This document shows positions 8,601-15,682 of a DNA stretch of 64,000 bases, piece by piece (within the stretch, counting starts at the first letter, position 1; each line of letters opens with the position of its first letter). The translations under genes were made by a program, and so were the position numbers. The notes below the pieces were generated by a model. That model was given only the letters and a program-made list of their open reading frames with translations, was not told the origin of the DNA and did no database searches. Origin of the DNA: Tardiphaga sp. vice304 (GTDB taxonomy: Bacteria > Pseudomonadota > Alphaproteobacteria > Rhizobiales > Xanthobacteraceae); the NCBI RefSeq assembly GCF_007018905.1, contig NZ_CP041402.1:3522001-3586000 (forward strand), written 5' to 3'.

Positions 8601-8774
8601 ATGGACGAAGACAGGATTTCGGCCGATCGCGCGGCGATCGAGCAGCGCATCGCGATGTTCCGTGAGACCCAGGCCAAGTTCCAGCGCGAGCGCGACGATT
8701 ACTACGACGTCACGATTGAGAAAGTTCGAGCCACCGACTGGAACGAATTCGCCACCCCTCGCGATCCTGAGTGA
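8601..8774 (+). CDS. Small coiled-coil protein with the ER-x-YY motif
   Basis: 57 aa, start ATG at 8601. The core EQRIAMFRETQAKFQRER followed by DDYY repeats the pattern found at the C terminus of the protein at 6478-6876 (QRVAAFRARQARMNAERE, AYY). It appears to be one helix with periodic charges. No database family is recalled. A perfect hairpin follows at 8826. Confidence 0.65.
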   Translation: MDEDRISADRAAIEQRIAMFRETQAKFQRERDDYYDVTIEKVRATDWNEFATPRDPE

Positions 8775-8825
8775 GTTTGCCTGCAATGGCGGGTTGAGAC
8801 GCGGGCGTGACGTGTGCGCATCGAA

Positions 8826-8854
8826 AAACGCCCGGGGCGATGCCCCGGGCGTTT
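8826..8854. terminator. Bidirectional terminator
   Basis: A perfect 13-bp stem, AAACGCCCGGGGC (8826-8838) with GCCCCGGGCGTTT (8842-8854), around a GAT loop. It has A-rich and T-rich flanks and separates the convergent genes ending at 8774 and 8865. Confidence 0.9.
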
Positions 8855-8864
8855 GCGAATGGTT

Positions 8865-9161
8865 TTACCAATAGCCGTAGGGCCGATGATAGCGCGGACC
8901 GTAATAGGCATACGGCCGGGGGGCGTAGCCATAATAGGCCGGACGGTAGTAGCGACGGGGGGCGTAATATGGACGGTAGCCGTAGCCGTACGGGCCATAG
9001 GCGCCATACGCCCCGGCAGCCAGCGCGCCAGCGGCGATGCCAAACCCGATGGCCGGCCCCGGCCCCCACCCGCGACCGCGGGCTTCTGCGGGCGCGGCCA
9101 TCACGGTGGCGCCCAGCGTCGCCACGGTCGCCATCATCAAGACTGTCTTTTTCAGGAACAT
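8865..9161 (-). CDS. Secreted Gly/Tyr/Pro-rich protein
   Basis: 98 aa. A clear signal peptide (MFLKKTVLMMATVATLGATV, then AAPAEA) precedes a low-complexity mature part with repeated YGYAP, RPYY and YYGPR units and many tyrosines. Such proteins are common in rhizobial envelopes and of unknown function. Repeats and composition suggest an extended or aggregating surface protein. It is transcribed alone, with AGGAGA before the ATG. Confidence 0.8.
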   Translation of the reverse strand: MFLKKTVLMMATVATLGATVMAAPAEARGRGWGPGPAIGFGIAAGALAAGAYGAYGPYGYGYRPYYAPRRYYRPAYYGYAPRPYAYYGPRYHRPYGYW

Positions 9162-9396
9162 CGCGATCTCCTATTTCGTACCCCTGCCGATAACGCGAAC
9201 GAAATTTGATGGTTTCCGCGGCCGTCAAATTTCAGATGGGGTTCCATGTTCGCAAGGCGTTCGCTGTACTCGCGTTAACAATGCATTAGCCATGAGCGAC
9301 TCGATGAGGGAACGAGGCACGTAAACGACCATTTTCCCGGCAATGCTTTAAGCCCTCCGCGTCGTCCGAGCGACGCACCGCCAAGTGGAGTTTAGC

Positions 9397-9645
9397 GTGA
9401 TTAAGCACATCCAGAAGATCGACGGCATCATCGACGAATTGCTTGTCCAGCTCGGCGAAATGGTAAAGCGACTGTCGCATCCGGATGTGACCCGCAGCAG
9501 AGATGAACGCGCCGCACTCGCACGCTCGGTGCGCCAGTTTTCGGTCTGCGCCGCCACTTCAAAGGATCCTCGCGTGCTCAGCCTGGCGGACGACCTGGAG
9601 CAGTCGATCAAGCCCCGGCTACGTCTGGTAGCAAGTCGCAACTGA
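9397..9645 (+). CDS. Small helical hypothetical protein
   Basis: 82 aa from the GTG at 9397, chosen because GGAG lies 6 bases upstream; another GTG is at 9385. The protein is mostly helical (KIDGIIDELLVQLGEMV and RSVRQFSVCAATS) and basic toward the end. No domain is recognised. Genes on both sides are separated by about 200 unexplained bases. Confidence 0.5.
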   Translation: MIKHIQKIDGIIDELLVQLGEMVKRLSHPDVTRSRDERAALARSVRQFSVCAATSKDPRVLSLADDLEQSIKPRLRLVASRN

Positions 9646-9851
9646 ACAAAGCGGGCAATGCGCAGCCGTGCACTGTCGCGGCAAATCTTCGTGCGAGACG
9701 GCAGGCATCGCATTGCTCTCGACCCGAGATCCGGATATATGTAGCATATTATTCTCGAACATTTTTGAGCCGGCGGTTTGCCGGGACGTCACGCGAAACT
9801 CCGACGTCGCCTGCGCGTAGCTTTTTCATCGCCCATGATTTTGATCAGACC

Positions 9852-10115
9852 ATGCTCCCTGCCTTCAACGAACAACTGGCGATCCAGGCCAAGCTCAACA
9901 TGCTGTTGGGGGCCGAGGCATATGACGCGCTGTTTCTCGGCTTCGAGTGCGGGGTGATCTTTGAAGACGTCGTCCACGTCTATGTGCCCAGTGCCGACGC
10001 GGCCATCGCGATCAGTATAGCCTATCCGAAACAGGTCGCGCAGGCGGTGGCCGGCGTGATGAAACTGCCGATCAGCGACGTGCATGTGCTGCCGCGGAAT
10101 TATTCCGACGTATGA
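9852..10115 (+). CDS. Small protein resembling a DnaA N-terminal (domain I) fold
   Basis: 87 aa from the ATG at 9852; a TTG at 9765 would add 29 residues. The pattern LLGAEAYDALFLGF, then VVHVYVPSADAAI, then a closing helix resembles the DnaA_N layout (helix LGEEAYxxWF, strands with VPS, helix). There is no ATPase or DNA-binding domain. If the likeness is real it could compete for DnaA-domain partners such as DnaB, which is speculative. It converges with the membrane protein ending at 10126. Confidence 0.45.
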   Translation: MLPAFNEQLAIQAKLNMLLGAEAYDALFLGFECGVIFEDVVHVYVPSADAAIAISIAYPKQVAQAVAGVMKLPISDVHVLPRNYSDV

Positions 10116-10125
10116 TGCGTCGGTT

Positions 10126-10311
10126 TCAACGGGCCGGCGACGGCGATCCGGCCGTCCGCACGATCCGGTCTGCCTTCTGCAACACGTAGGTGTTGTCCGG
10201 CTGCGGGCGAGCGAAGAAGCTGAACAGCACGAAAGCTGCGCAGAACAGGCCTCCAACAATCATCACGCGGCGATGGGTCTGCTTGTCGGCATTATGAAAC
10301 GAACTGGACAT
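10126..10311 (-). CDS. Small single-pass membrane protein
   Basis: 61 aa. A short basic N terminus (KQTHRR) is followed by one membrane segment (VMIVGGLFCAAFVLFSFFA) and a polar tail. GAGGTG five bases before the ATG supports the start. Function unknown. Confidence 0.6.
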   Translation of the reverse strand: MSSSFHNADKQTHRRVMIVGGLFCAAFVLFSFFARPQPDNTYVLQKADRIVRTAGSPSPAR

Positions 10312-10646
10312 GATGCACCTCGCCCGACGAAGCCTACCGCTTGCGTGCGGGCGAGCAATCGGACTCGTGCTTTAACCTAAGTTTTAAAGGTTATCGGGCC
10401 TGCGCAATTGCGCTAACATGTTGGCGTTCGATGACATCCGACCGGCGACACGGCACCGGCGCGCGCTGCGGTTCGCCATGTGGTTGAAGGCGGCCCGGAC
10501 GAGTCGCGACGCGATCGCTGCGGTTTCAAGGCGGTACCCTGTGGCACAGCCATTTCGTTTTCTGAACCGTCCCCGTTGTCCACAGCCGGTTTCGGTTGAC
10601 GGCGACTCGCGACGCAGATTCTATGCAGTCAGAAACGGAGCCATCC
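10312..10646. other. Intergenic stretch without a recognisable gene
   Basis: About 335 bases between two small membrane-protein genes transcribed in opposite directions. It should hold both promoters. A TTTAACCTAAGTTTTAAAGG stretch near 10371 is AT-rich and could be part of one. Nothing else is recognised. Confidence 0.45.
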
Positions 10647-10790
10647 ATGTCCGACCGCCACCTGCTGCACGAATTCATGACGGGCAAATCGCACGCCCAG
10701 TTCGCCCGAGGCGAGCGCCGGATTCAGGCTTTCATTCAGTTCGGCATCTGCGCGATGGTGGTGGTGGCGATCGGACTGTTCTTCATCTGA
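10647..10790 (+). CDS. Small single-pass membrane protein
   Basis: 47 aa, start ATG at 10647 with GGAG upstream. The N terminus is charged (HLLHEFMTGKSHAQFARGER) and is followed by a single C-terminal membrane segment (IQFGICAMVVVAIGLFFI). It resembles a tail-anchored microprotein. An in-frame ATG at 10623 would add 8 residues. Confidence 0.6.
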   Translation: MSDRHLLHEFMTGKSHAQFARGERRIQAFIQFGICAMVVVAIGLFFI

Positions 10791-10926
10791 GTTCGCAAGT
10801 GCGGTCGCGCCAGCATCGTGCGGCCTGCGACGGACTTGCAACACCGCTCCCCGGTGCACCACCTGCCCCTGCCCGTCGCGATCTGCTATGCAGCGCTGAC
10901 AACCCCGAACCATCCGGAGCCTTCAC

Positions 10927-11376
10927 ATGCGCTATCTGCACACCATGCTTCGCGTCCGTAATCTCGACGTGGCGCTGAAATTCTATGCCGAGGCGCTCGG
11001 TCTCAAGGAAGTCCGACGCATCGACAACGACAAGGCCAGATTCACGCTGCTGTTTCTGTGCGCCGCAGACGATGAGGCGCTGCTGGCCAGGGCCGAGGGC
11101 CGCGGCGCGCCGCTGGTCGAACTGACCTGGAACTGGGACGAGGAGAAATACGGCGAGGACCGCTTCTTCGGTCACCTCGCCTATGAGGTCGATGATATCT
11201 ACGCGACCTGCGAGCGGCTGATGAAGCTCGGCATCACCATCAACCGCCCGCCGCGCGACGGCGAGATGGCCTTCATCCGCTCGCCCGATCTGCATTCGAT
11301 CGAACTGCTGCAAAAGGGCAAGGCGCGGCCGCCGCAGGAACCCTGGATGTCGATGGCCAACACCGGCCACTGGTAG
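10927..11376 (+). CDS. gloA: Lactoylglutathione lyase (glyoxalase I)
   Basis: 149 aa. It converts the hemithioacetal of methylglyoxal and glutathione to S-lactoylglutathione. The four metal ligands expected of the family are visible: H5 (LHTMLRV), E65 (VELTWNW), H83 (GHLAYEV) and E126 (SIELLQK). The fold consists of two glyoxalase repeats (RNLDVALKFYAEALG and ITINRPPRDGEM). Length and sequence point to the nickel-type enzyme of Proteobacteria. It stands alone and is followed by a tiny membrane protein gene. Confidence 0.93.
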   Translation: MRYLHTMLRVRNLDVALKFYAEALGLKEVRRIDNDKARFTLLFLCAADDEALLARAEGRGAPLVELTWNWDEEKYGEDRFFGHLAYEVDDIYATCERLMKLGITINRPPRDGEMAFIRSPDLHSIELLQKGKARPPQEPWMSMANTGHW

Positions 11377-11451
11377 GAAAACCTCTATCACCCACGGGAA
11401 CCCGAAGCGAGCTGTCGCGTTCATGATGAGAACTCAATCATGGAGACGACG

Positions 11452-11532
11452 ATGGGACGCGGACTTTTATTGTGGCTGATCGGTGTGCCGATTCCGGTGA
11501 TTATTCTGTTGTGGCTGTTCTTCGGTCGCTGA
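11452..11532 (+). CDS. 26-residue membrane microprotein
   Basis: MGRGLLLWLIGVPIPVIILL and a short end (WLFFGR). It is one membrane segment with a Pro-x-Pro kink and an Arg at each end. GGAG lies 6 bases before the ATG at 11452, and an upstream in-frame ATG at 11440 contains that site. A 12-bp hairpin terminator follows directly. This type of peptide is widely conserved in rhizobia as I recall, with unknown function. Confidence 0.6.
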   Translation: MGRGLLLWLIGVPIPVIILLWLFFGR

Positions 11533-11554
11533 TTCTTTGCTGACGCCGTCGATC

Positions 11555-11588
11555 ATCAGGCCCCGCTCGCGCGGGGCCTGATTCTTTT
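11555..11588 (+). terminator. Intrinsic terminator
   Basis: ATCAGGCCCCGC (11555-11566) pairs perfectly with GCGGGGCCTGAT (11571-11582), followed by TCTTTT. Confidence 0.9.
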
Positions 11589-11666
11589 GGGGGGATGGCA
11601 CGACGGCTTGCGAACAGCGACGATGGATGGCACCACCCGTTCAATCATGCTGTTGCGAGGACTGTC

Positions 11667-12320
11667 ATGCCAACCGCTCTATCCCCTGCGTTGCAGATCT
11701 GGGGCCGCGCCAACTCGGTCAACGTGCAGAAAGTGCTGTGGTGCTGCCGCGAATGCGACGCCGGCTTCACGCGGACCGACGCCGGCATGCAATATGGCCG
11801 CACCACGGATTCCGACTATCTGGCGATGAACCCGAACGGACGCATTCCCACCCTGGTCGATGGCGATTTCGTGCTGTGGGAATCTAACGCGATCATGCGC
11901 TACATCGTGCTGACCCATCCCGACACCAGCCCCGCCGCTCTTTATCCGACCCAGCCCAGGACCCGCGCGCGCATCGAGCGTTGGCTGGACTGGACCCTGT
12001 CGACACTGCAGCCGATCGAGCGACCGCTGTTCTGGGGACTGGTGCGAACGCCGCCCGCCGAACGCGACCTCGGCGCGATGCAGCAGGCGGCCGACGCCGC
12101 CGCCGTGCAGTGGCGGATCGTCGATCGTCAGTTGGCCACCGGCGACTTTATCGAAGGCGCAGGCCTCAGCCTCGCCGACGTCGCGATCGGGACCTATGCG
12201 CGGCGCTGGTTCGGCGTCGAGGGGGTCACGCGGCCGGCACTGCCGCATCTCGATCGCTGGTTTGCGCTGATTTCCGCCCGCCCCGGCTTTCAGGAATTCG
12301 TCGCGCCACCGATGTCATGA
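11667..12320 (+). CDS. Glutathione S-transferase family protein
   Basis: 217 aa from the ATG at 11667, with GAGG upstream. The N-terminal thioredoxin-like domain (about residues 1-80) has RANSVNVQKVLW, where Ser is the likely glutathione-activating residue, and NPNGRIPTLVDGDFVLWES, the usual cis-Pro and ES glutathione contacts. The C-terminal helical domain includes GAGLSLADVAIGTYARRW, the N-capping motif. Substrate unknown. It is convergent with a small membrane gene at 12332. Confidence 0.88.
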   Translation: MPTALSPALQIWGRANSVNVQKVLWCCRECDAGFTRTDAGMQYGRTTDSDYLAMNPNGRIPTLVDGDFVLWESNAIMRYIVLTHPDTSPAALYPTQPRTRARIERWLDWTLSTLQPIERPLFWGLVRTPPAERDLGAMQQAADAAAVQWRIVDRQLATGDFIEGAGLSLADVAIGTYARRWFGVEGVTRPALPHLDRWFALISARPGFQEFVAPPMS

Positions 12321-12331
12321 CGCTGCTTCCG

Positions 12332-12484
12332 CTACGGCAGGCCGCGTTCGAACAGCAGGACCGCGGCTATCACGGCCAGCGTGACGGCGGCGACGGCGAG
12401 TTTGGCCGTCCAGCCGATACCGCGGCCGATCCACCACAACAGCGCGCAGCCCATCAAGACCGGAATGAGAATGTCGGGGTTCAC
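12332..12484 (-). CDS. Small two-pass membrane protein
   Basis: 50 aa from the GTG at 12484. It has two hydrophobic segments (ILIPVLMGCALLWWIG and KLAVAAVTLAVIAAVLLF) separated by a short GRGIGWTA turn. Function unknown. It is ten bases downstream of the PilZ gene on the same strand, so the two may be co-transcribed. Confidence 0.6.
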   Translation of the reverse strand: MNPDILIPVLMGCALLWWIGRGIGWTAKLAVAAVTLAVIAAVLLFERGLP

Positions 12485-12494
12485 GCGGCGTGAC

Positions 12495-12752
12495 CTAGAC
12501 GACGAAGCGGACGCCGAGCGTCTTGCCGCGGCGCCATACCACTTCGCAGTCACGCCCGGTGCGCGCATCACGGGCAAACGCCAGTCGCAACTTCGAGCTG
12601 GTTATCGCGGACGGGTCTTCGAGCACGATCTTGGCGCCTGTCGCGGAAAGATCCAGCACCTTGCACTGGCGAGCCGCGAATCCGCCATCCAGCGTGATCC
12701 AGCCCTCCTGCTGCACCGAGCGCCGCACATCCCGCTTCTTCGTGACCGCCAT
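12495..12752 (-). CDS. Single-domain PilZ protein
   Basis: 85 aa from the ATG at 12752, with GAGAGG upstream. A PilZ-like layout is visible: basic start KKRDVRRSVQQEG, then the DLSATGAKI strand matching the D/N-x-S-x-x-G motif, and an ending WRRGKTLGVRF. The N-terminal RxxxR motif for cyclic di-GMP is only partly conserved (RRSVQ), so ligand binding is uncertain. Many such stand-alone PilZ proteins occur in Bradyrhizobium. Confidence 0.72.
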   Translation of the reverse strand: MAVTKKRDVRRSVQQEGWITLDGGFAARQCKVLDLSATGAKIVLEDPSAITSSKLRLAFARDARTGRDCEVVWRRGKTLGVRFVV

Positions 12753-13040
12753 CTTGCCTCTCCGCGGCGCCAAAGCCGATCCGCTTTTAGCAGAACCACC
12801 GCGATGCAGCGAAAAAATGTCAGCCATGCTGCGGCGGAGTAAAATCACCGTCGCAGACCGCTTGCTCCCCCGCACAAACGCCACTATACGTTCGGCCGCT
12901 GTTGCCAAACCCCTCCACCCGGTTCGGCCACGGCCCGCAGGCAGACTGGCTTCCAGGCTTTGATGTTGCGGTATTATTCGTGATAACCTCGCGAATGGCG
13001 GCCTTGGCGATTCTCTCGGATTGCCGGACGGTCACCCTTT

Positions 13041-13115
13041 GCTCCCTTCGTCTATCGGTTAGGACGCCACCCTTTCACGGTGGAGAGAGCGGTTCGATTC
13101 CGCTAGGGAGCACCA
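13041..13115 (+). tRNA. tRNA-Glu (TTC anticodon)
   Basis: A complete cloverleaf. The acceptor GCTCCCT pairs with AGGGAGC, the D-arm is TCTATCGGTTAGGA, the anticodon loop is CTTTCAC with anticodon TTC, the T-arm is GGTTCGATTCC, and CCA is encoded at 13113-13115. A hairpin terminator overlaps its last bases. Confidence 0.95.
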
Positions 13116-13137
13116 CCAAACTTTCATGGTGGTGTTT
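13111..13137 (+). terminator. Terminator overlapping the tRNA-Glu 3' end
   Basis: CACCACC, beginning in the discriminator and CCA region, pairs with GGTGGTG after an AT-rich loop and is followed by TTTTC. The terminator stem therefore reuses the mature 3' end of the tRNA. Confidence 0.75.
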
Positions 13138-13221
13138 TCAATAGGCTTTCCAACAGTTAACCAAACTTGAACGACGGGGTTGGTGACGGCTTGTTTCGGT
13201 TCTTTTCCAGATCGATGCGAC

Positions 13222-13259
13222 CTCGCGGCAGCTTTGACAGCTCGCGGCAGCTTTGACAG
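13222..13259. repeat. Perfect 19-bp tandem duplication
   Basis: CTCGCGGCAGCTTTGACAG occurs twice back to back (13222-13240 and 13241-13259). It lies in the low-GC region after tRNA-Glu, in no recognised gene. Confidence 0.9.
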
Positions 13260-13307
13260 GGGGAATAGCGCTCAGGAAAACCGCTGCGCTCAAAGGCTGG
13301 GCGGCGT

Positions 13308-13544
13308 TTATCGGCCGACTTTCACAACCCTTAGCCGATCAATTTCAGCTGCAACGATCTCTCGGTGAGCGATACCTGGCAGCACCACTTCGTGCTCCAC
13401 CACCTGCGACAGGATCGGACAGAACTCCGGCTGATCTGACCATTGGGTGCCCGATAGTTCCGGACAGGCCGGATTCAGAATTTCCCAATCATTCCCGTTA
13501 CTGGAGCGGGCTATCGTTTTACATCTCGGACAACATGTTTGCAT
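13308..13544 (-). CDS. Possible small CPxC protein of foreign composition
   Basis: 78 aa if real. It starts MQTCCPRCKTIARS and has further cysteines in NPACPEL and EFCPIL, suggesting an incomplete zinc ribbon, then a basic IDRLRVVKVGR end. Codon use is less GC-rich than in neighbouring genes. It starts six bases after the candidate gene at 13551, so the two may be a pair. Ribosome site support is weak, and spurious coding is quite possible. Confidence 0.35.
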   Translation of the reverse strand: MQTCCPRCKTIARSSNGNDWEILNPACPELSGTQWSDQPEFCPILSQVVEHEVVLPGIAHREIVAAEIDRLRVVKVGR

Positions 13545-13550
13545 TGCCGT

Positions 13551-13781
13551 TTAATAAGCCGCCAAATCGATTTTATCTAGTGAGAAAGACAAGCCAACGT
13601 CTCCCGCCAGATTTGGTGCACCGGCCTGAGGCCCCACCGCCTGATCCGTATTGGGCATCAGGGCGTTGTTGGGGGGGGACCGCGCTGAAAAGTATTGAAA
13701 TACAATGCAGTGAGATTTCCCCAACCCGCTAATCACGTCGTTGATTGATATAGAAAGCATACCTCCGCTAAGAAGAATCAT
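13551..13781 (-). CDS. Possible small hypothetical protein
   Basis: 76 aa from the ATG at 13781, with AGGGAAA close upstream. It starts MILLSGGMLSISINDVI and ends DKIDLAAY. No domain is recognised. An eight-G tract (13671-13678) falls inside it and would be a frameshift hotspot. Supported only by being open and by adjacency to the candidate at 13308. Confidence 0.25.
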   Translation of the reverse strand: MILLSGGMLSISINDVISGLGKSHCIVFQYFSARSPPNNALMPNTDQAVGPQAGAPNLAGDVGLSFSLDKIDLAAY

Positions 13782-13981
13782 TTTCCCTGCCACTGTTGTC
13801 TCGTGTCTTGATCCGCCCTGCCCCGGCGCGGCTCTGTCGCCTGAATTGGCAGCCGGCTACGCGTGGCAATGCGACCTCCGCGGTGACGGCCGCCGGAACG
13901 CAACCGTTGTCTTTCGTCCATCCGGCGATATAATGCCGAGCGGCGTTCGGAACTATCGTTCACATTTGGACTTCACCTCCA

Positions 13982-14518
13982 ATGATCGATGTCACATCCA
14001 GACAACCTGCCGGCCGCGCTCCTGAATACCGAAGCGGCGCGTGGCGAATCGGCACACAACCCATCGCCATCACCGCCGCCGTGCTGGTATTGCTGGTGGC
14101 GGGCGTTGCGAGCGTGGCGATCTGGCGCGGCTATGCGGGGGCACCCGAGCAGGACCGCGTCGTCACCGCTCGCGTCAACCAGGCCCGCGTCGCCCAGGCA
14201 TCCGAACAATTGGTCGAAAAGACCAAGGGCCTCGAGGAAACCCAGCAGCAATCGATCGACCAGTTACAGCTGGTACAGGACCAGTTGCAGGTCATGACGA
14301 GATTGCTGACGGCGCAGCAATCCGAGACTCGCAAATTGAACGAACAGGTCGGTATGCTCACCAGCACGCTGGATAATCTGAGGCAATCCTTTGCGGCGAT
14401 CCCGCCGGAAGCAAGCCAGCCTGAGGCCCGCGAACGGCCGCGCGCCAGAGCTCGCGGACCGGTTGCCAAGGGCCGCCAGAAAGCAACCGCACAACGCAAG
14501 CGCAACACGCGTAGTTAG
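13982..14518 (+). CDS. Membrane-anchored coiled-coil protein
   Basis: 178 aa. A short cytoplasmic start is followed by one membrane segment (IAITAAVLVLLVAGVASVAIW, about residues 28-48). Then comes a long Gln-rich coiled coil (about residues 60-135, with QQQSIDQLQLVQDQLQVM) and a strongly basic tail (RPRARARGPVAKGRQKA). No ribosome site is obvious. The architecture suggests a periplasmic or envelope tether, but the family is not recognised. Confidence 0.7.
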   Translation: MIDVTSRQPAGRAPEYRSGAWRIGTQPIAITAAVLVLLVAGVASVAIWRGYAGAPEQDRVVTARVNQARVAQASEQLVEKTKGLEETQQQSIDQLQLVQDQLQVMTRLLTAQQSETRKLNEQVGMLTSTLDNLRQSFAAIPPEASQPEARERPRARARGPVAKGRQKATAQRKRNTRS

Positions 14519-14676
14519 ATCGACCGCCGCGATCGTCGAGCACGACGACTGCGCGCTTTGATCCTTCGTCCTTCGTCAAATTCCGCTTGTCCGCGCGGGC
14601 CAGAAGCCTACGCTGCCGTGTCGGATGCTGCCCGCATCGTTCAGATGCCGGTCATCCCTCCCAAAGGGAGCGACAC

Positions 14677-14916
14677 ATGAAACACGCGACACTCGAAAAC
14701 CACGATGCCCAGATCAGCCAGAAGCACGGCGCCACGACGCTGGCCACGTTGCGCAAGATCTACGGCAAGTTTTTCGCCGCCGGCCTGCTCGATACGGCGA
14801 CGCTGGACGAGGTGCTGCCAAAGCTGAACGAGACCTCGCTGAGCCAGCTCCGTCGCGACTACGAGACCGGCCACCTCAACAAGAAGATATCCAAAGCGAC
14901 ACCTCCAGCAACATAG
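14677..14916 (+). CDS. Small hypothetical protein
   Basis: 79 aa from the ATG at 14677 with a strong AAGGGAG site. The sequence includes TTLATLRKIYGKFFAAGL, then LDEVLPKLNETSLSQLRRD and a Lys-rich end. It appears to be a helical bundle. I recall no named family. Confidence 0.65.
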   Translation: MKHATLENHDAQISQKHGATTLATLRKIYGKFFAAGLLDTATLDEVLPKLNETSLSQLRRDYETGHLNKKISKATPPAT

Positions 14917-15038
14917 TCTCCCGCAAAAAATCTCTCTTGCATCGAACGCGGTTTCCGGGCGGCGCGACCAATTCCTGAAGCCGGCGGGATGCCTCGTCGG
15001 CGGCGAGGCCGGCGCCTCGTCGATCGGGAGGGACCGTC

Positions 15039-15311
15039 ATGAGCGATTTCGCTTCCACCGCCAAACTGGCTCTTGCGAGCGCCCTCCTGCTGGGCGCGAT
15101 GACGACATTCGGCCACGCCTACAGCGCAGAGCAGCAACGTCTATGCACCGGCGACGCCATGCGGCTTTGCAGTTCGGAAATTCCCTCGATCGACCGCATC
15201 ACCGCCTGCATGGTGCAAAAGCGGGCATCGCTCAGTGCCGGCTGCAAGTCGGTGTTTCAGATTCCGACCACCGGTCGGTCGTCGATCCTGGCGGCGAGCA
15301 CAGAGCCGTAA
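15039..15311 (+). CDS. Small secreted cysteine-containing protein
   Basis: 90 aa. A signal peptide (KLALASALLLGAMTTFGHAY) precedes a mature part with four spaced cysteines: RLCTGD, RLCSSEIPS, TACMVQK and AGCKSVF. The spacing resembles the Cys-rich repeat of small exported rhizobial proteins that form two disulfides. GGAGGG precedes the ATG. It converges with the gene ending at 15319. Confidence 0.75.
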   Translation: MSDFASTAKLALASALLLGAMTTFGHAYSAEQQRLCTGDAMRLCSSEIPSIDRITACMVQKRASLSAGCKSVFQIPTTGRSSILAASTEP

Positions 15312-15318
15312 CGCGCCG

Positions 15319-15567
15319 TCAGCGGCGGCGCGCCACGGCCACGCCGAGCAGGAACGCAACCAGCAGCGAGCCAAGCGGTGCTTCGCGGGCGATATTGGCA
15401 AGGATGCTCAGCGGCATGCCCGGCTTCTTGCCGGTTTCGATGGCGTCGCCGATCCGGTGCACGGTCTCCTTCACGGTGTCGGACACTTCGGCGAGGGTCG
15501 ATTTCGGCTCGGGCACGGGATCGACGCCTTCGTAGATGTAGGGAGGGGTCGTGGCGTCGTTCGTCAT
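15319..15567 (-). CDS. Small membrane-associated protein with an ElaB/DUF883-like end
   Basis: 82 aa from the ATG at 15567. A helical amphipathic centre (LAEVSDTVKETVHRIGDAIE) is followed by one short membrane segment (LGSLLVAFLLGVAVA) and a final RRR. This resembles the C-terminal anchor of the ElaB/YqjD/DUF883 ribosome-associated family, although the protein is shorter. That likeness is inference. Confidence 0.6.
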   Translation of the reverse strand: MTNDATTPPYIYEGVDPVPEPKSTLAEVSDTVKETVHRIGDAIETGKKPGMPLSILANIAREAPLGSLLVAFLLGVAVARRR

Positions 15568-15682
15568 GGCTGTCTCTCGCATTAGAGGTTCGAAGCCCAA
15601 TCGGCCGGACGGCAAATGGTTCCCTGCCCTTCGAGCTAGGTGCGGTGTCGCATCCTTCAATGCCGACTATACTTGTTCGCGC

